Shown: positions 34,485 through 46,973, counted from the first letter of the stretch. The stretch is 64,000 nucleotides of DNA from Protostelium mycophagum (GCA_002081555.1 MZNV01001684.1:85152-149151); one strand, 5' to 3'. Numbers and translations: made by a program. The notes: generated by a model not told the origin, from the sequence alone.

Positions 34485-35287
34485 ATCAGAGCTGCGTGAG
34501 TAGAAGCATCGAGCAGAGCTCTCCTCAATTCCGCGATTTTTTCTTTCGCCTTTTACTAAAGAAAACCGTGGGGGGAGCTCATCATGCTCCTAGATCACTA
34601 TTTTTGGCGTTACGAGAGTAACGAACGATAAGTTAAAGACAAACTAAATGTTAACACAGAGATTAACATCTGATGGGGAACGGTGTGATTTATTCTTAAT
34701 CAACACCACTGAATGAAGACATTGACAGGACCAGGAACAGCAAACACTTTGGGAGGCTGTCCAGGCTGAGAGGCATCTGCACAGATTGATTGTCTTTGCG
34801 CAGTGGTGAACACATGATTGTCGAAGTGGGAAAGCCTTCTGGGTAAGTTGACCGTTGGGGCAGCAATATTCATCCCGTGAATAACACGCTCCACTACAAG
34901 CGCAAAGGGAGTTATTTTGTACCGTATTCGGTCAGTCCGGGAACTCGGAGTGTCTGAAGGCGAGCTACTGCCTTTCGATTGTGAGATAATGATCATCTCT
35001 TGGACCGAAACGCAAAAGTACGCTGTCGTAACCTGCTGCTGTCAGAAGACGAGCAGAGCTGATGGCTAAACGTGTGCAAGTCAGCCTGTGTTTGTGAACT
35101 GCAAATTCAGACGGAAAACACCCTCGAGTTCTGTGGATCTCAGTCTTAATCTTTGCCTGAAAGATTGAAAAAGTTTTCCGGAAGGTCCTCATTACTCTTT
35201 ACATCTCACCCACTGGGTAAAATCATTTTCAATTTATTTTGACCTTTGTCGGTCGTCTTCTGACAGCAATTACCAGAATTCAATTTT
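34485..35287 (-). pseudogene. Inverted, internally deleted copy of the cysteine-rich gene and its upstream flank
   Basis: Read on the minus strand, 35287-34975 matches 21658-21960 (the last codons of the SPOT1-like gene and the leader of the cysteine-rich gene, including GTTACGACAGCGTACTTTTG). Bases about 34970-34830 match scattered parts of the signal peptide and one CBM-like repeat. Bases 34800-34490 match 23470-23765, with the final coding exon (GPVNVFIQWC-stop, near 34720-34700) and the 3' flank. Most of the coding region is missing and frames are broken, so it should make no full protein. Divergence by point changes shows it is not very recent. Confidence 0.8.
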
Positions 35288-35428
35288 CGAAATTTAAATC
35301 TGGTATTTGGCGGGGTTATGGCTTGGAAGAATTCGAATACAGATTGTCAGCCTCGGTCATTACAGAAAATTAAAAACGGAAGAATAAAATGTGTTATTAT
35401 GAAATTTATTTCTGGCAGTAACAGTTCT

Positions 35429-36732
35429 TCATTCTTTATTAGCACCCAAACGCCTTTGCCCGGCCTCTCTTATCTTGCCTAAATATTGCAGCCGGATGAT
35501 CTCATCTTTCGCCTTTGTGATGTCACCCGCATCAAATGCGTCTGAAAGGATTGTGGTGCATCTGTCGATCTTCTCCTCATTGATGCTCATCAGCTTTTCT
35601 ACTTCCTGGAAATACTTCAAAAGCTTGTTTCGTTAAAGGAGCTTGCACCAAAGCGAATTTCGAACAACGCAAACAATCCGAAAAACGTCTGATCTATATC
35701 TACGGTAAAAATACGCGACAAAAACATAAACAGCCCCAACAGTATTTCTCTTACAATTCTCATTCATGAAAGTCTGGCCAAATATACAATTTATTTGTAC
35801 ATCGAAAAGATGCCATAAAATGCATAAAAATACATCTTGTTAAAATACAACAAGCTGGATGCATTGATAGAACTGAAGAACATTCCGAAATTGGGTATTC
35901 ACCTTTTCCGAGGCGCTTTCTACGGCCTCCCTTGTGTCCATCACCTCTTCTAGTAAGTCCTCATCTACAATTGTCCCCTCCTTGTCAAATTCCACCCCAT
36001 GAAGACGTAACTGCCCATTGTAAATTTGTTGTTTTTTATTATTTTTATGATTTTAACATGAAAGATGTGCAGAGTGGTCCGTCTGCTCACGTACGGTAAG
36101 ATCCTCGGTAATTGACGTGTTCATTACCGCGAGCTTGAGGATCTGACGAGAATCCACAATATTGTATGTTTAAACGAATTTTGCCGTCAGAAACAGGTTT
36201 AAATTATATCGCAGCGAGAAGGAAGAGGATCAAAAAGGCTGAGAGATTACCAGGTACTGAGCTCTGAGATGTGGTGTCTTTAGCGTATTATAAGCGTTGT
36301 TGATCGTTGATGAACCTATTCTGGAGAGATTCTGCTCCTCTTTTGATTTTTGATTGAACCGATCAGGATGAAATCTCCTCTGAAGGTCTTTGTATGTGTC
36401 TGCTATCTTCTTTTTGTCCACGTGAAATGCTTGTGTTCTGCGGATATGATCAATAATGATTTTGAGAAAATCTGATTATGTTACGTGTTTAGCAGTTGAA
36501 AGAAATTTGTTGTCTTTGGATCAAGGGGTTGTATCACTTTACATTGTGCGCATTCTGTCGTTGTTGCTTGATTGTAAGGCTGTCCACAACTCCAACATTT
36601 CAACTCACTACTTGCATTTCTTTTGAATGTGCAAGTCACTGCGGTTGGTCGTCTGTACGCCCAAAGGGTTCTGGCAGCCTTGTTGCATATCATCTCCGGA
36701 ACTGCGTTTCTGTCGGCACGTGACTTCCTCAC
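35429..36732 (-). CDS. HSCB: Iron-sulfur cluster co-chaperone HSC20/HscB
   Basis: The start is ATG 36732-36730. An Arg-rich leader (MRKSRADRNAVPEMICNKAA) fits mitochondrial targeting. A two-knuckle metal site follows (CWSCGQPYNQATTTECAQC), as in animal HSCB, and then the J domain: TTNFFQLLNT, DKKKIADTYKDLQRRFHPD with the HPD tripeptide, and INNAYNTLKTPHLRAQYL. After an intron the C-terminal part appears (LRLHGVEFDKEGT near 36010, EEVMDTREAVESASEK, and EVEKLMSINEEKIDRC to the stop TGA at 35431-35429). HSC20 delivers the scaffold ISCU to mitochondrial HSP70. The domain order and length are standard. Confidence 0.9.
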
Positions 36733-36805
36733 TTTTTCGCAAATCTGCGAAGCATATTCTTCGCAGAAACAATGTCAATCGCATGAGGTTCCGCAGATAC
36801 TACAG

Positions 36806-39121
36806 ATGGACCTCCTCTTAGACGACGCAAACAAAAAGAAGGATCCAACTTTAGATTTTCAATTAATAGAAAAGCTTGGCTCGGGGTGGGTTTTGTTTGA
36901 TTCTAAAAGATTTCATCAAATTCAATTTTACAGTTCTTATGGAGTTGTTTGGAGGGCTACACATCAGAAGACCGGCACGAATACAGCTATCAAGATCGTC
37001 CCGGTCGAAAATGATCTCGAGGATCTGTTTCACGAGATCTCCATGATGAAGTCCTGCAAGAGCCCCTATATAATCAATTATTTCGGATCCTATTTTCGAG
37101 AGAACGAGCTCTGGGTTTGTGTTTCGAAACAGAGACAATAGTCATCTAACGTCTATCCAGATCGTTATGGAGATGTGTGGGGCTGGTTCGGTCTCTGACC
37201 TCATGAAAGTAACAGACAAGACCTTAACAGAGGATCAGATCGGTGTGGTTATGCGGGATGCCGTCAAAGGACTGGCTTATCTACATTCCATGAGAAAGAT
37301 ACATCGCGACATAAAGGCCGGAAACATTCTCATGAATCATAAAGGAGAAGGAAAATTAGGTAACTCCCTTCTCTCCAACTTTTTCATTTTATATCAGAGG
37401 TCTGATTTTATGCAGCCGATTTTGGTGTATCTGGACAGTTAAGCGACACAATGGCCAAAAGAAATACAGTGATAGGAACACCATTTTGGATGGTGAGTCT
37501 CCCTCGGACATCACAAACATATACAATTTTGGCGGGAAAAACTGATGTATACTCCAGGCACCAGAAGTCATTCAAGAGATCGGCTACGACGTGAAGGTGA
37601 GAAGATTCCTCGAATTTTACATCTACAACACTGTAATTTACACTAATTTCAGGCTGATATTTGGTCCCTCGGCATCACTGCGATAGAGGTAAGGAATCTT
37701 CTGGGAAATTTCGAGACTGAGCATTGTAGATGGCTGACGGTCGGCCACCCCACGCCAACATACACCCCATGAGAGTTATTTTTATGATCCCCTCCAAACC
37801 ACCACCAAAGGTGAATTTAAATTTTGAAAATCCCGCCAAAATTAAAACTGGAAGGTGGCCGAGCCGGATAAATGGTCCAAGGATTTTAATGACTTTCTTG
37901 CTTTATGTTTGATGAAAAACCCCGACCAAAGGCCAACAGCCGAGGAGCTCATCAAGGTGAGATTCCACGAAAATCATCGTAATTTCTGATGACGTCATAC
38001 AGTCACCATTCTTGGCCAAAGCGAAGACTTCGAGTGTCATGTTACCGCTCATCAAAGAATCAGATGAGATCATCCAAAAGATTGGCAGGGCTGAGGCTCT
38101 CGGCTTGGAGTCAGACGTGAGCTATTTTCGGCAATTTATTTCTGGTGCTACAACTACATATGAACAATCTTCAAACCATTATGGAACTTCATATTGTCGA
38201 ATTTTCCTGACATTTTATGCAGCAGTCAGGATCAGAGGATGAAGAGGAAGTAAAACACCACAGGTGACAACTTGTCTATATCTGTTTAACTCACGATATA
38301 CTGTGACCAAAACTATTCCATTGGACATTTTATCTCTACAACGCAGAAATATATTTTCCTTCATGTATTGTCTGATCATGAGTAAACGATGACAGGCCAC
38401 AAGCAGAGGATAATGGCACAATGATGTCCAACACATCGGAGAATTTTTCCACGATGATCATCTCAGGCGATGACGACGGAAGTGACTACGGAACAATGAA
38501 ATGTGAGTCGTTGTAGACGCCCCGTTTTAATAGAATGAAACTGTTCAGCGATGAAAAGTGGCTGATTGGTTGTAGATGCGGGAACGATGAAAGTGAAAGA
38601 GGAAGAGGCTTTTGTTCCACAGTTCATGTCATTTATAGAGAAAGACAAGAAGAGTAATCCCCCACCATCAGCAAGCCCACCGATGTCGCAAAGAGATAAA
38701 ACCCTTCAGTCTACAAACGCAAATGCAAACGCCCGGCAAGCTTCGGGCTCAGTTTCCACCGCAAATCCAAAGGTGAAATTTCCCCCATTTTTCGGTCATC
38801 TACAACTGTAAGATGCCATTTCTGTATTTTCGCTGCAGACTGATTTCAGTGTGCAGTTCTCACAACTGAGAGATTTCTGGAAGCAAAAATAGAAAAAAAA
38901 CGGCCTGACCCCTTTTCCTCGAATTTTCCTCGTCTCATTCACTTTATTTTCCTCGACTCAGGCAGCTGCAGTACTCCGAAATGTCTACAGAAGAGTTGAA
39001 AAAGAGGCTCAATGTGATCACAAACAAGATAGAGAATGATGTGAAAATCATCAAAGAAAAGTACACGCAGCAGAGGGAAGAGATTGACGCCGCGATCAAG
39101 TTGAAGATGACGAAAAAGTAA
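36806..39121 (+). CDS. Hippo/MST-type Ste20 kinase with SARAH domain
   Basis: The start is ATG 36806 (MDLLLDDANKKKDPTLDFQL). Kinase motifs are in order over about ten exons: GSGSYGVVWRATHQKTG across an intron, TAIKIVPVENDLEDLFHEIS with the Lys, VMEMCGAGSVSDLM, IHRDIKAGNILMN, ADFGVSGQL, RNTVIGTPFWMAPEVIQEIG, and DIWSLGITAIEM. This is the closest match to MST1/2, Drosophila Hippo and Dictyostelium KrsA. A Ser/Asp-rich linker follows. The C-terminus is a SARAH coiled coil (YSEMSTEELKKRLNVITNKI, then VKIIKEKYTQQREEID), which mediates dimerisation and binding to SAV/RASSF partners. The stop is TAA 39119-39121. This kinase is the core of the Hippo pathway. Confidence 0.93.
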
Positions 39122-39372
39122 AGGGTTGTAATCTAAAGACTCATCATCTTGTTGGCTCAGTCTTTGTGCATCCTAATGTGTTGAATCGAGGCGATCTTAG
39201 ACGATCATTGATGATGTAACACCGAGTTTTGTGAGGTGACAAATCTTCAAGTTGAAATTTCTCTTTTTGAAAATTCTGTGAATTGCAATTTATTCCTTTG
39301 TGTGCTACCATTTCACTTGACTTTAAACCATACAACACTGCATATTTAGGGTGATGTGATGGGGAGTTTATT

Positions 39373-41659
39373 TCAGAGCTCTACAATGAAGGGGGGCAGG
39401 GGCAATTTCACATCGTTGTAGATGACAGCAAGAGGGTAAGGAGCGAAGGCGTATCTCACAGCTTTTACGTCTTTCACACCAGACAGGGCGACAACAAGCT
39501 TCTGATCCTTCAACTGTGGCTTGATCAGATGTACAAAGACCAAGAGCTCCATGATTATGGACGTACCTGATATTTTGCAGCGTGCCAAACCTTATCTGCG
39601 GTCTGCAATTCTATGACTTGACCGCAGTATTTTGCATCGACTGGGCAAGCAGAAGGTGCTCTCAAAGAGACAGTTCCTAGATTTTGTCGGTGCGATGATT
39701 GAATAAACCAGCCATTACCGGATGACTTTTTGAAAGATATTTGAACAGTGACATTATTTGCTGCCTTCACTACTCGGTCCAGTTCGGGTCCTAATCTGAC
39801 CTAAAAATAGGTTAATTATTTGCAGAAATTCGGCTTCAAGATGAGACTTTACATTTTGGTCGTAAATACCATCAAGGACAGGCAGGGAGAGGCGTCTTCC
39901 GACCTGATGTATGTCAAAATGACAGAATTGACACATCCTAAAATGCCACCTCAGCCTTGCTCCTGGGGTGGATGTCTCCGTACGGAGAATGGGCGTCACC
40001 TATTTTTTATCAAAACAAATAACAAATGCATTTTTTTGTTGGAACAAATGAGTCTTCAGAACTCACTCAGATCAAACGCGGTTGCCATAGCGACATTCTT
40101 CAACTTGAGAGCAGAAGTTTGGGCAATTCTCAGCAGTGGGACGAGTTTCACATCAGCCTTCCAAGTTGCTACCTGATGAAAATCAATGAAATTTCGGCTC
40201 TGATTCTGTACCAACCTGGACGAAGAAGAAGGGAAGATCGACGTTCTACAACAGTGAGTTGTCATGAAAATTCTTCAACATTACCTTGAAGTTGACCCTC
40301 CAGTCTTGGATCATGGCGGGAAAAGCGCAGGAATAATAATTGGGACGGCGAACGTTCGACTCTCCTTGGTACCTATCCATTTCATTTTTATTTTCAGAGT
40401 TGTGATGTCAGAGAAGTACAACATACCAAAAAACAGCGGTGTATCTCCAGTTAAGAAGGGGTGATACCTTGAGACTTGTCAGAACTTTCTGACAGTTTTC
40501 CATGAGATTTCAATGAAATCTCTCACCATGGCATTCCACAACTTGCTGGGCTCGTTTTGGCCGAAGAAAAGACTTTCAGTTTGTTCCATCGCAACATCTT
40601 CAACAAATTGTGTTTCCTCTGATTCCATCTGAAGCTTCTTGCACTGAGAATTTGCCTTTGGCGAAGACCACGCCTGCAATCATTATTATAATTATCATTT
40701 GAGAATCTGGTGTATTCACCTGAATGACAGTGCCTCCCCAAGAGCTGACCATCAATCCCAAAGGCACCTGAAAATGTCAACAGGAATGCTGAAAAATGAA
40801 GTCGATACCTTTTGGGACTTGTAAACATTTTGAGCCATGAACCAGCACACTGCGCTGAAATTTTCTAAAAATGTCAAAAATTTAACCAAAAGGATGAGAT
40901 ATCACTTATGACGTCTTTGGAAGGTCTGGCCCACGGTTGAGAGACACCTACGTTGTTTAGTAACATGAAGAAATATATCCTAATGTACTAAGCAGATTGT
41001 TTTCGGGTTTGTCTGACATGTTCTTGGCGCTCTGAAACACTCTGTAATATTAAGAATTTTGAAATTGAAAAATGGCGGGAAACAGACCTGATGTCGGGAA
41101 ATTGAGAGACTTTAGCAAGCTCTTCGCTTGCGTTGAAGACTCTGGAAACGATGAAGAACATATTGGACTGACCGCTGCACAAGAACACGTCACCAAAAAG
41201 AATGTCCTAGATTTAAATTAAATCTCGATCGAGTGTCGATAACGCACCTCTAATCTCACACTCTTTTTGTTGGAACCGGTAATGACGATGCTAGGTTGTC
41301 TCAGTTCTGATCAACATATGATAGAGGCATAAGATGAGCAGTCACTCACTTGTGTGGGCCTCCAGCCTGTTGCGGATCCATTTCAACCTTCCAAAACCCT
41401 CCTGATTGAGCACGGGTGACATAGCTCTTGGCCCCATCCAAGGTGACATTGACACTCACGCCTTCAGAAGCCCAGCCCCAAAGAACTCTGAAGAAGATGA
41501 TTCAATGTAGGTGATGTGGGGAAAGACAATGATCGAGATGAGGACTCACGCCTTCTTGGGAGCTCTTGGAAGTACCATGTGGCTTCCCAAAGTATTGGAC
41601 AGAAAGTCATCAGCAAAACAGACGGCCAAGAGGGCCGCCAACACGAGAAGCTTCTTCAT
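39373..41659 (-). CDS. SIAE: Sialate O-acetylesterase-like enzyme
   Basis: A signal peptide (MKKLLVLAALLAVCFADDF) begins at 41659. Motifs typical of the family follow: LGSHMVLPRAPKKARVLWGW, GGFWKVEMDPQQAGGPH, and ILFGDVFLCSGQSNM, in which the GQSNM serine is the SGNH-type nucleophile. Further exons descend to 39373, ending AVIYNDVKLPLPPFIVEL-stop. The enzyme removes O-acetyl groups from sialic acids or related sugars in lysosomes or outside the cell. I did not resolve every middle exon. It converges with the Hippo kinase gene, with about 250 bp between the stops. Confidence 0.82.
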
Positions 41660-41944
41660 GCTGTGTCGAGACAGTTATGGTCAGTTTTTGTTCCTGTCGG
41701 CAGTGACAAGTGTCATTTTGAAAGATGTATGTGCGAATTCAGGCATCTGCGCGATGACAATGTCCAATTTGCAAAAAACCCGCCCGTTAACGCTGTAACG
41801 GCCTGACGGACGTGAGTTGTGAACCCGACCAAATAACTTCAAAATGGAAAAAGCTTGCAGAAGAGCTTCAGGACAAGACGGTTGTAGTTCGAGCAACATT
41901 TACTTTGAAAATGTATTTTTATAAAAGCTTTTTCGGGTAGTTTA

Positions 41945-42847
41945 TCATTCGGTGAGCAGCTGTTCAAGGACCTTGTCCAGATCTCCTCCGAAAGCCAAGA
42001 TGAGTCCCACGTTCTTCTGTTTGTCCTCGAAGCCCATTGCCGCAAGCGTGTGCAGAGCCTCTCTTATGATCTGTGTCGTAAGAGGCTGAGCCGCCGGTTG
42101 GGCAGCGGGTGCCGGGGGCACCACAGATAAAACTTGGAGCTCCACTTGAGCTACTTCCTGTTGTTCTTCGTTCTCTTGGTTTCTACATTCCTCCGTCGCG
42201 CGAGAGATGTCTGTGTTTGCCACGACGGTGGGCTCCTCTTTGACTTCTTCTTTTATGTCTAACCTAGCTGGGCGACGGTGGTGCCATCTGGCATAACTGC
42301 GTGCGAGAGCTGTGTAGGTGTGGCCAGGGTGAACTTTGTCGGATTTGTCTATGCATTCGGAGCAGAGATCATAGTCCAGGCACTCGTTACATTTGTGGCG
42401 GATACCAAAGATCTGGGTGTTGCAGTTATCACAGATGGCGTGATGTCTAAAGCGGTTTTGACGGTTGGAGAGGTCGAAAGAAGGCTCTTTGTGTGGGCGG
42501 TTATGACGTTCTCGACGATGAGGAACTTCCTCACTTTTGAAACCCCAGCTGCCGGTGTCACGACGGGATCCAGAATTGGGCTTGAAATAAGCATCCCGAA
42601 ATGGGTTTCTGGCCGTGGTGAGCTCGAGGGCTTTGTCCTTGGAAAGGCGTAAGGCCTCTTTGAGCTCTCTGTCGGTGGATATGTCTATCCATTCGGATTC
42701 GTCGTCGCGGTAGCGGAGGGTCTCATTATGGAGGGGTCGACCAAAGAGTTCTTGAAAAACGGTGAGAAGAGAAGCGAAGGTGAGCTGTTCGGTTGGAACA
42801 CTATCTCTTCGAATGGTTTGGCCGACTCGAAATTTCAGCGCTTGCAT
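41945..42847 (-). CDS. p62/SQSTM1-like selective autophagy receptor (PB1-ZZ-UBA)
   Basis: A single uninterrupted frame of 300 codons (start 42847, stop 41945), unusual in this intron-rich window. Residues 1-80 form a PB1 domain with an acidic OPCA stretch (YRDDESEWIDIS). Residues about 130-180 form a ZZ zinc finger (CDNCNTQIFGIRHKCNECLD followed by LCSECIDKSDKVHPGH). A Glu-rich linker follows (DIKEEVKEEPT), and the last 45 residues are a UBA domain (ALHTLAAMGFEDKQKNVGLI then LDKVLEQLLTE). This is the order of p62/NBR1 proteins, which link ubiquitinated cargo to autophagosomes. WIDI within PB1 could look like an LC3-interacting motif but is part of the fold. Confidence 0.92.
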   Translation of the reverse strand: MQALKFRVGQTIRRDSVPTEQLTFASLLTVFQELFGRPLHNETLRYRDDESEWIDISTDRELKEALRLSKDKALELTTARNPFRDAYFKPNSGSRRDTGSWGFKSEEVPHRRERHNRPHKEPSFDLSNRQNRFRHHAICDNCNTQIFGIRHKCNECLDYDLCSECIDKSDKVHPGHTYTALARSYARWHHRRPARLDIKEEVKEEPTVVANTDISRATEECRNQENEEQQEVAQVELQVLSVVPPAPAAQPAAQPLTTQIIREALHTLAAMGFEDKQKNVGLILAFGGDLDKVLEQLLTE

Positions 42848-43073
42848 GGTTTGTTGTTGTGTCTATATATATGTAAATCTGATTTGTTGGTTGTTATTTT
42901 GTCGATTGGGCTCTGGTGGGCGGGATACTCGCGCGCCTCTGAAAATGAACACAACTCGGGAGAAATGTTATGATTTCAAGTTGAAGTTTTATTCTAATGT
43001 GAATGACGTCATCCGTTTGGAAGTTGTAAACGGAAAATAAAAATAGAACCACATCTCGGACAGTTTTTATTTT

Positions 43074-45441
43074 TATTTCTTTGTGAAGAAGCTGCGGATG
43101 CTCGCTTGTTGTCCTTTGACGGGTGCTGCGGCGGCAGGGGTCTCCGTCTTTGTTGTCGTCTTTGGAGGTTCTTCGAGTGGTACTTCCACATCCTCTTCGA
43201 TCACGACATCACGCCTCACTAAAATGGGATCAGATGATTCACATGATCAACAACCGACCTGTATATCCCTTCTCATTTTTGAATGTCTGCGTCTCTGTTC
43301 TCGTTCTCTTGCGCATGACTTTCTTCTGGCCATCCTCTCCAATGATCACCTGCCGATTTCTCATCACAAATTCGACACCAGAATATTCAAAACACCAACA
43401 ACATGATGCCGTTGCATGATGTGAAGGACGTCGTACCTTCTCGGCCTTGTTTGGAGAGGTCACCATCTTGTCGAGAGTGTTGCTCTGGGATGGTTTTGCC
43501 GCTCTCTGCCTCTTCTTTGCGGGCTTCTTCTCTGGGCTTTCATCGCTTTCGTTCTCTACGGCTTCATCAGTAAAAAGACTATTTCAGGTGTTCTTCTTCT
43601 ATTTTGAATAAAATAAAATGACATCAAGAATTTCGAATAGATTTATTTATTTTGGTTGAGTTCAACACAAAAAATAACTTTTTGTTCAAATGGTTGTGGG
43701 TTTTTTTCATCACGTTTTCCACAACAAAAAACAATCAAGTGATCCGCTCTACAATGATGTAGAACCTCACAAAAATACAAAAAAATAGATTGTACTGACT
43801 CTGTGAACTTTGGGACTGAGAAGGATCGTCTTCCTCTTCACTCTCAGATGAATCTGATCTGCTTGACACTATACATCCTCAGCCTCTACAACGATGTAGA
43901 CCCTCACCCTTTGGTTTTGGCGCCAAATCTTCTTCTGGTGAATCTACAATGCGCCTCTTTCTGCTGACTTTGATAGGTGTGGAGTAATTTTCTTCATCCT
44001 CTTCGTCTTTTTTTTTCGTTTTCTTCTGTGCGGGACTCGATGATTTTGGTGCCATCTACAACTGGGTGAGATGAAATCGCGCGGGAAAGTTGTACAAACC
44101 TTGCGCTTGGGGGTTGCTTCCTCTTTTGTCGGCTTCGATTTTTTGGCTGGTTTTTTTGCCGCCTTGGTCGGTTTTTTGGCGGGAGAATCGTCTGACTCCT
44201 CATCAGAAGATTCTCTCGGCTCTTCTTCTTTTTCCTTCTACAACGAGTCAGAGAATTTTGAAAGTTCGTGGTGGTACCTTGACAGGTGTCAATTTGACAG
44301 GTGACGCTTCTTTCTTGATCGGTTTTTCCGCTGGTTTCTCCGCTGGCTTTTGTGCGGAAGTATCTTTTGTTTGTGCCTGCCCACCATTACATTTTTCACA
44401 AAATAATTCAAAATATAATTCTTTTCAAAAGTGAAATCATCGAGCTCGAATGACTCTTCACAAACTGCAGTACCACTTATTGTGAAACAGATGCGATTAT
44501 GAAGTGTAGATGGTGTTGTAGATACCTTGAAAAAAGAGTTCATGGTCGTCTTTCCTTTGCCCCCCGTTGTGGCAGTGGCCGCAGTTGCGGCGGGAACAAT
44601 ATTGCTCGGAATAGTTGTTGTTGTCTTCTTTTTATCCTCCTCTTTCACCTTCGCTGCATTTTCGAAACCTTTGGATGCTGCGTGTTGCACCTATTTTTGG
44701 TTATTGCAGACGATAATGGAAATAAAATAAAATGCAAGCTTTGATTTCACGGAAGTGCATATATAACTACCGTTTGGTTCCAAAGTCTCTTTGAAGTATT
44801 GTAAAGAATTTATTGAACAAAACAATTATTGCCCTTTTCCACAACTCGTCAAAATGAGAGTTAACATGAATCTCTTACCTCTCTTCTTTCTCTTCCTGAT
44901 CTCTTCTGCAGATCGAAGGAGATGGCACCGTGCCTGTTGTCCAAATAATCGGCACCTTCGCCTCTTTGCAGAGCCGCTTGGCATTGTGCTGCGTCGATAT
45001 TCCAGAGCGCTACAGGATCACTTGGGAGTGTCTTTTGAATACTGTACACGTGCAAGCCTTCTACGTCATCATAGGAAGATTTTGTTTCTAGGATGTGATC
45101 AATCAGGTGCGTCCGCAAAAGATTACCTTCTAATTTGTCGTCACTAACGAGTTTGAATTCTATTTGATCATCTTTCTTCCCGGTAATCAGGTATATGATC
45201 TTTAATTTCTTCCCCTTCTGCTGGCTGTAGGCATACAACATCCTTCCTCGCATTAAAACAAACCAGTCAAGTATCAAACTCACTTCTTCGCGAGGTTCAC
45301 GGAGACCTTGAGTTCATGACTGAGCCATTTGTAAGTGACCTTGATTTATTAATAATGAGACAATCGTTTACTTCTCACAATCTTATTTTCCTCTTGAATC
45401 CAATTGTCGAGGTTGTCCAAATAGAGATTATCACTCGGCAT
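43074..45441 (-). CDS. POLD3: DNA polymerase delta subunit 3 (POLD3/Cdc27)
   Basis: The start is ATG 45441-45439 (MPSDNLYLDNLDNWIQEENK). The N-terminal winged-helix part reads VTYKWLSHELKVSVNLAK, RMLYAYSQQKGKKLKIIYLI, LHVYSIQKTLPSDP, as in POLD3. The rest is charged low complexity in many small exons, rich in Lys/Pro and Ser/Glu (for example near 44640, 44200 and 43540). An internal MNSFFKV (about 44530) and the extreme C-terminus KGQQASIRSFFTKK (about 43110-43077) resemble PCNA-binding motifs, and POLD3 ends in such a motif. Introns here contain several TCTACAACGA words. The stop is TAA 43076-43074. Confidence 0.85.
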
Positions 45442-46079
45442 CGAGAAAGATCGGCGACTTGAAGGTGGAATTTGCGCGGGAAGTGACGATTAATTCTCTC
45501 TCTACAATCAGCCAAAAACAACTGGCTGAAAGAGGATCACCAGGTGGCACACCAATTGCCTTCTCAATACCTTTCAAAAATGTTGAGTAACTGTGCACAT
45601 CACACTACCAACCAAAAACTGAAAGGCCTCATGTGCTGTACAACCCCAACAGCAGAAATCCAGCAGGAGACTGTCCCCACAAACTGGGTCTTCGGACTCT
45701 TCCACGTCCCAAGCCAACACCAAAATGCAGGAAACTCGCAATCTGAGGGGTATTTCACCAGCATGTTGGCCACAAAGAGCTCTCTCATTTCATTCCAATA
45801 ACATGTTCAGACCGGCGCTAGTGGAAAACTCTTTCTACAAAGCACACCATTGGCGCGCATCAGGATAAAATCATCAAAAATTCAGATAATTCTATTTTAA
45901 AAAACCGTGGGGAGCGTGATTGCGGCAACCAACATCAAACACGGCTGTACAAATTAATTTTCTATTCTTCGAAGTCTGATGAACTTGATTCATTGGATGT
46001 ATTGGAATAGAGGATCAGAACCTGAGGAATTCTTTGATTATGTGTTATTTATTCAAATTTGCGATTCAAAAACTATGGT
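45442..46079. other. Spacer of 640 bp with one doubtful frame
   Basis: Between the POLD3 start and the SAM-gene stop. A plus-strand frame at 45544-45801 (85 codons, MAHQLPSQYLSKMLSNCAHH) has no recognisable domain and no good neighbours for splicing. An overlapping frame reads LAERGSPGGTPIAFSI, faintly like a reverse-transcriptase QGSPLSPLLF motif, but nothing else supports that. I do not call a gene. Confidence 0.3.
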
Positions 46080-46587
46080 TCATTGGTGTGCGAAGACGAG
46101 ATGTGTGAGTTCTTCATCATCTAACATGGCCCAGTGTGGCACGAGATGACTGTTTTGATTTAGCTGGCGTATAGCTGGGTTGTATTGTTCCGGTGTAATA
46201 TCACTCAAATTAGCTATTCTTTTCAACAATTGTTCGACTAGAATGATCAGCTTTTTAGTTTGTATGATGTTGATATAATGTGATTGTGATGACGTTTCCA
46301 CAGCAGCGATCAACATTCGTCTGACAGAAATTTGAAAATGAATTAATTGATATAGAACTCACTCTGGTATCTTCTAAACCTAATCTTCTCCCCCATGTTG
46401 AAGCCCAACATGCTCGTGTCATTCTCTCCCAAACCGATCATGTCTTGTACCGTGGTGATACCCTCATTCTCCATAGCCACAGATAAGGTGGACCATCTTC
46501 ATACGATCAGCCCAGTTTTGGGAAATGACATCACCTTTCTGGATCAAATTGAACAAGATATTGAAGGAGGTCTTTGATCCCTGACAT
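46080..46587 (-). CDS. Small SAM-domain protein
   Basis: Three exons, start ATG 46587-46585, stop TGA 46082-46080. Joined, they read MSGIKDLLQYLVQFDPERWS, TLSVAMENEGITTVQDMIGL, GENDTSMLGFNMGEKIRRML, IAAVETSSQ and onward to HWAMLDDEELTHLVFAHQ. The first 65 residues fit a sterile alpha motif: hydrophobic helix, ENEGITTV..MIGL, then LGFNMGEKIRRMLIAAV. The second intron must use the donor AG|GTTTAGAAG, because the nearer GTGAGT gives a stop at once. The C-terminal half (about 70 residues) is helical and unrecognised. A SAM domain suggests a small adaptor. Confidence 0.6.
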
Positions 46588-46973
46588 TCTAATGGTCAAT
46601 CTGTTCCAGTCATTCCAATTCAAGAACATGACATTTCATTGAAAAAAGAGAAGTCATATCCGGCGTAGTACCTATGATTTACAGCCTATGTGATCCTCAA
46701 ACCCTCAACACAGTATAACCCTGTTATTGGCAGTATAAGAACTCAAAGAAAGGAAATGGTGTTGCGGGATCGTTGGGACTTTTCTCTGATGTGATGAATT
46801 CAAATTTTAGTCACGTGACCGGGCGGTCTGCCCGCAGAAGATTTTAGTTTTTCTGTTTCTCATCTTCAGGTGAGCCGATTGTTTTTACATCACTCACTTC
46901 TCAAAACGACGTCATCTAACATAAATAGGGTTTGTTTCTGTCAGTAGTATAAGATCAAAGATCGTGGTTCAAG
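46588..46973. promoter_or_regulatory. Divergent intergenic region, SAM protein / PINX1
   Basis: A 386-bp spacer between start codons. It contains TCACGTGACC (E-box-like, about 46812) and ACGACGTCATC (about 46907). I see no TATA box. Confidence 0.35.

Noticed and set aside
42278-42652. 124-codon plus-strand frame
   Set aside because: Mirror of the p62-like coding sequence.
45520-45610. Faint reverse-transcriptase-like GSPGGTPIAFSI
   Set aside because: Single short motif with a glycine insertion, followed at once by a stop; no other retroelement feature.
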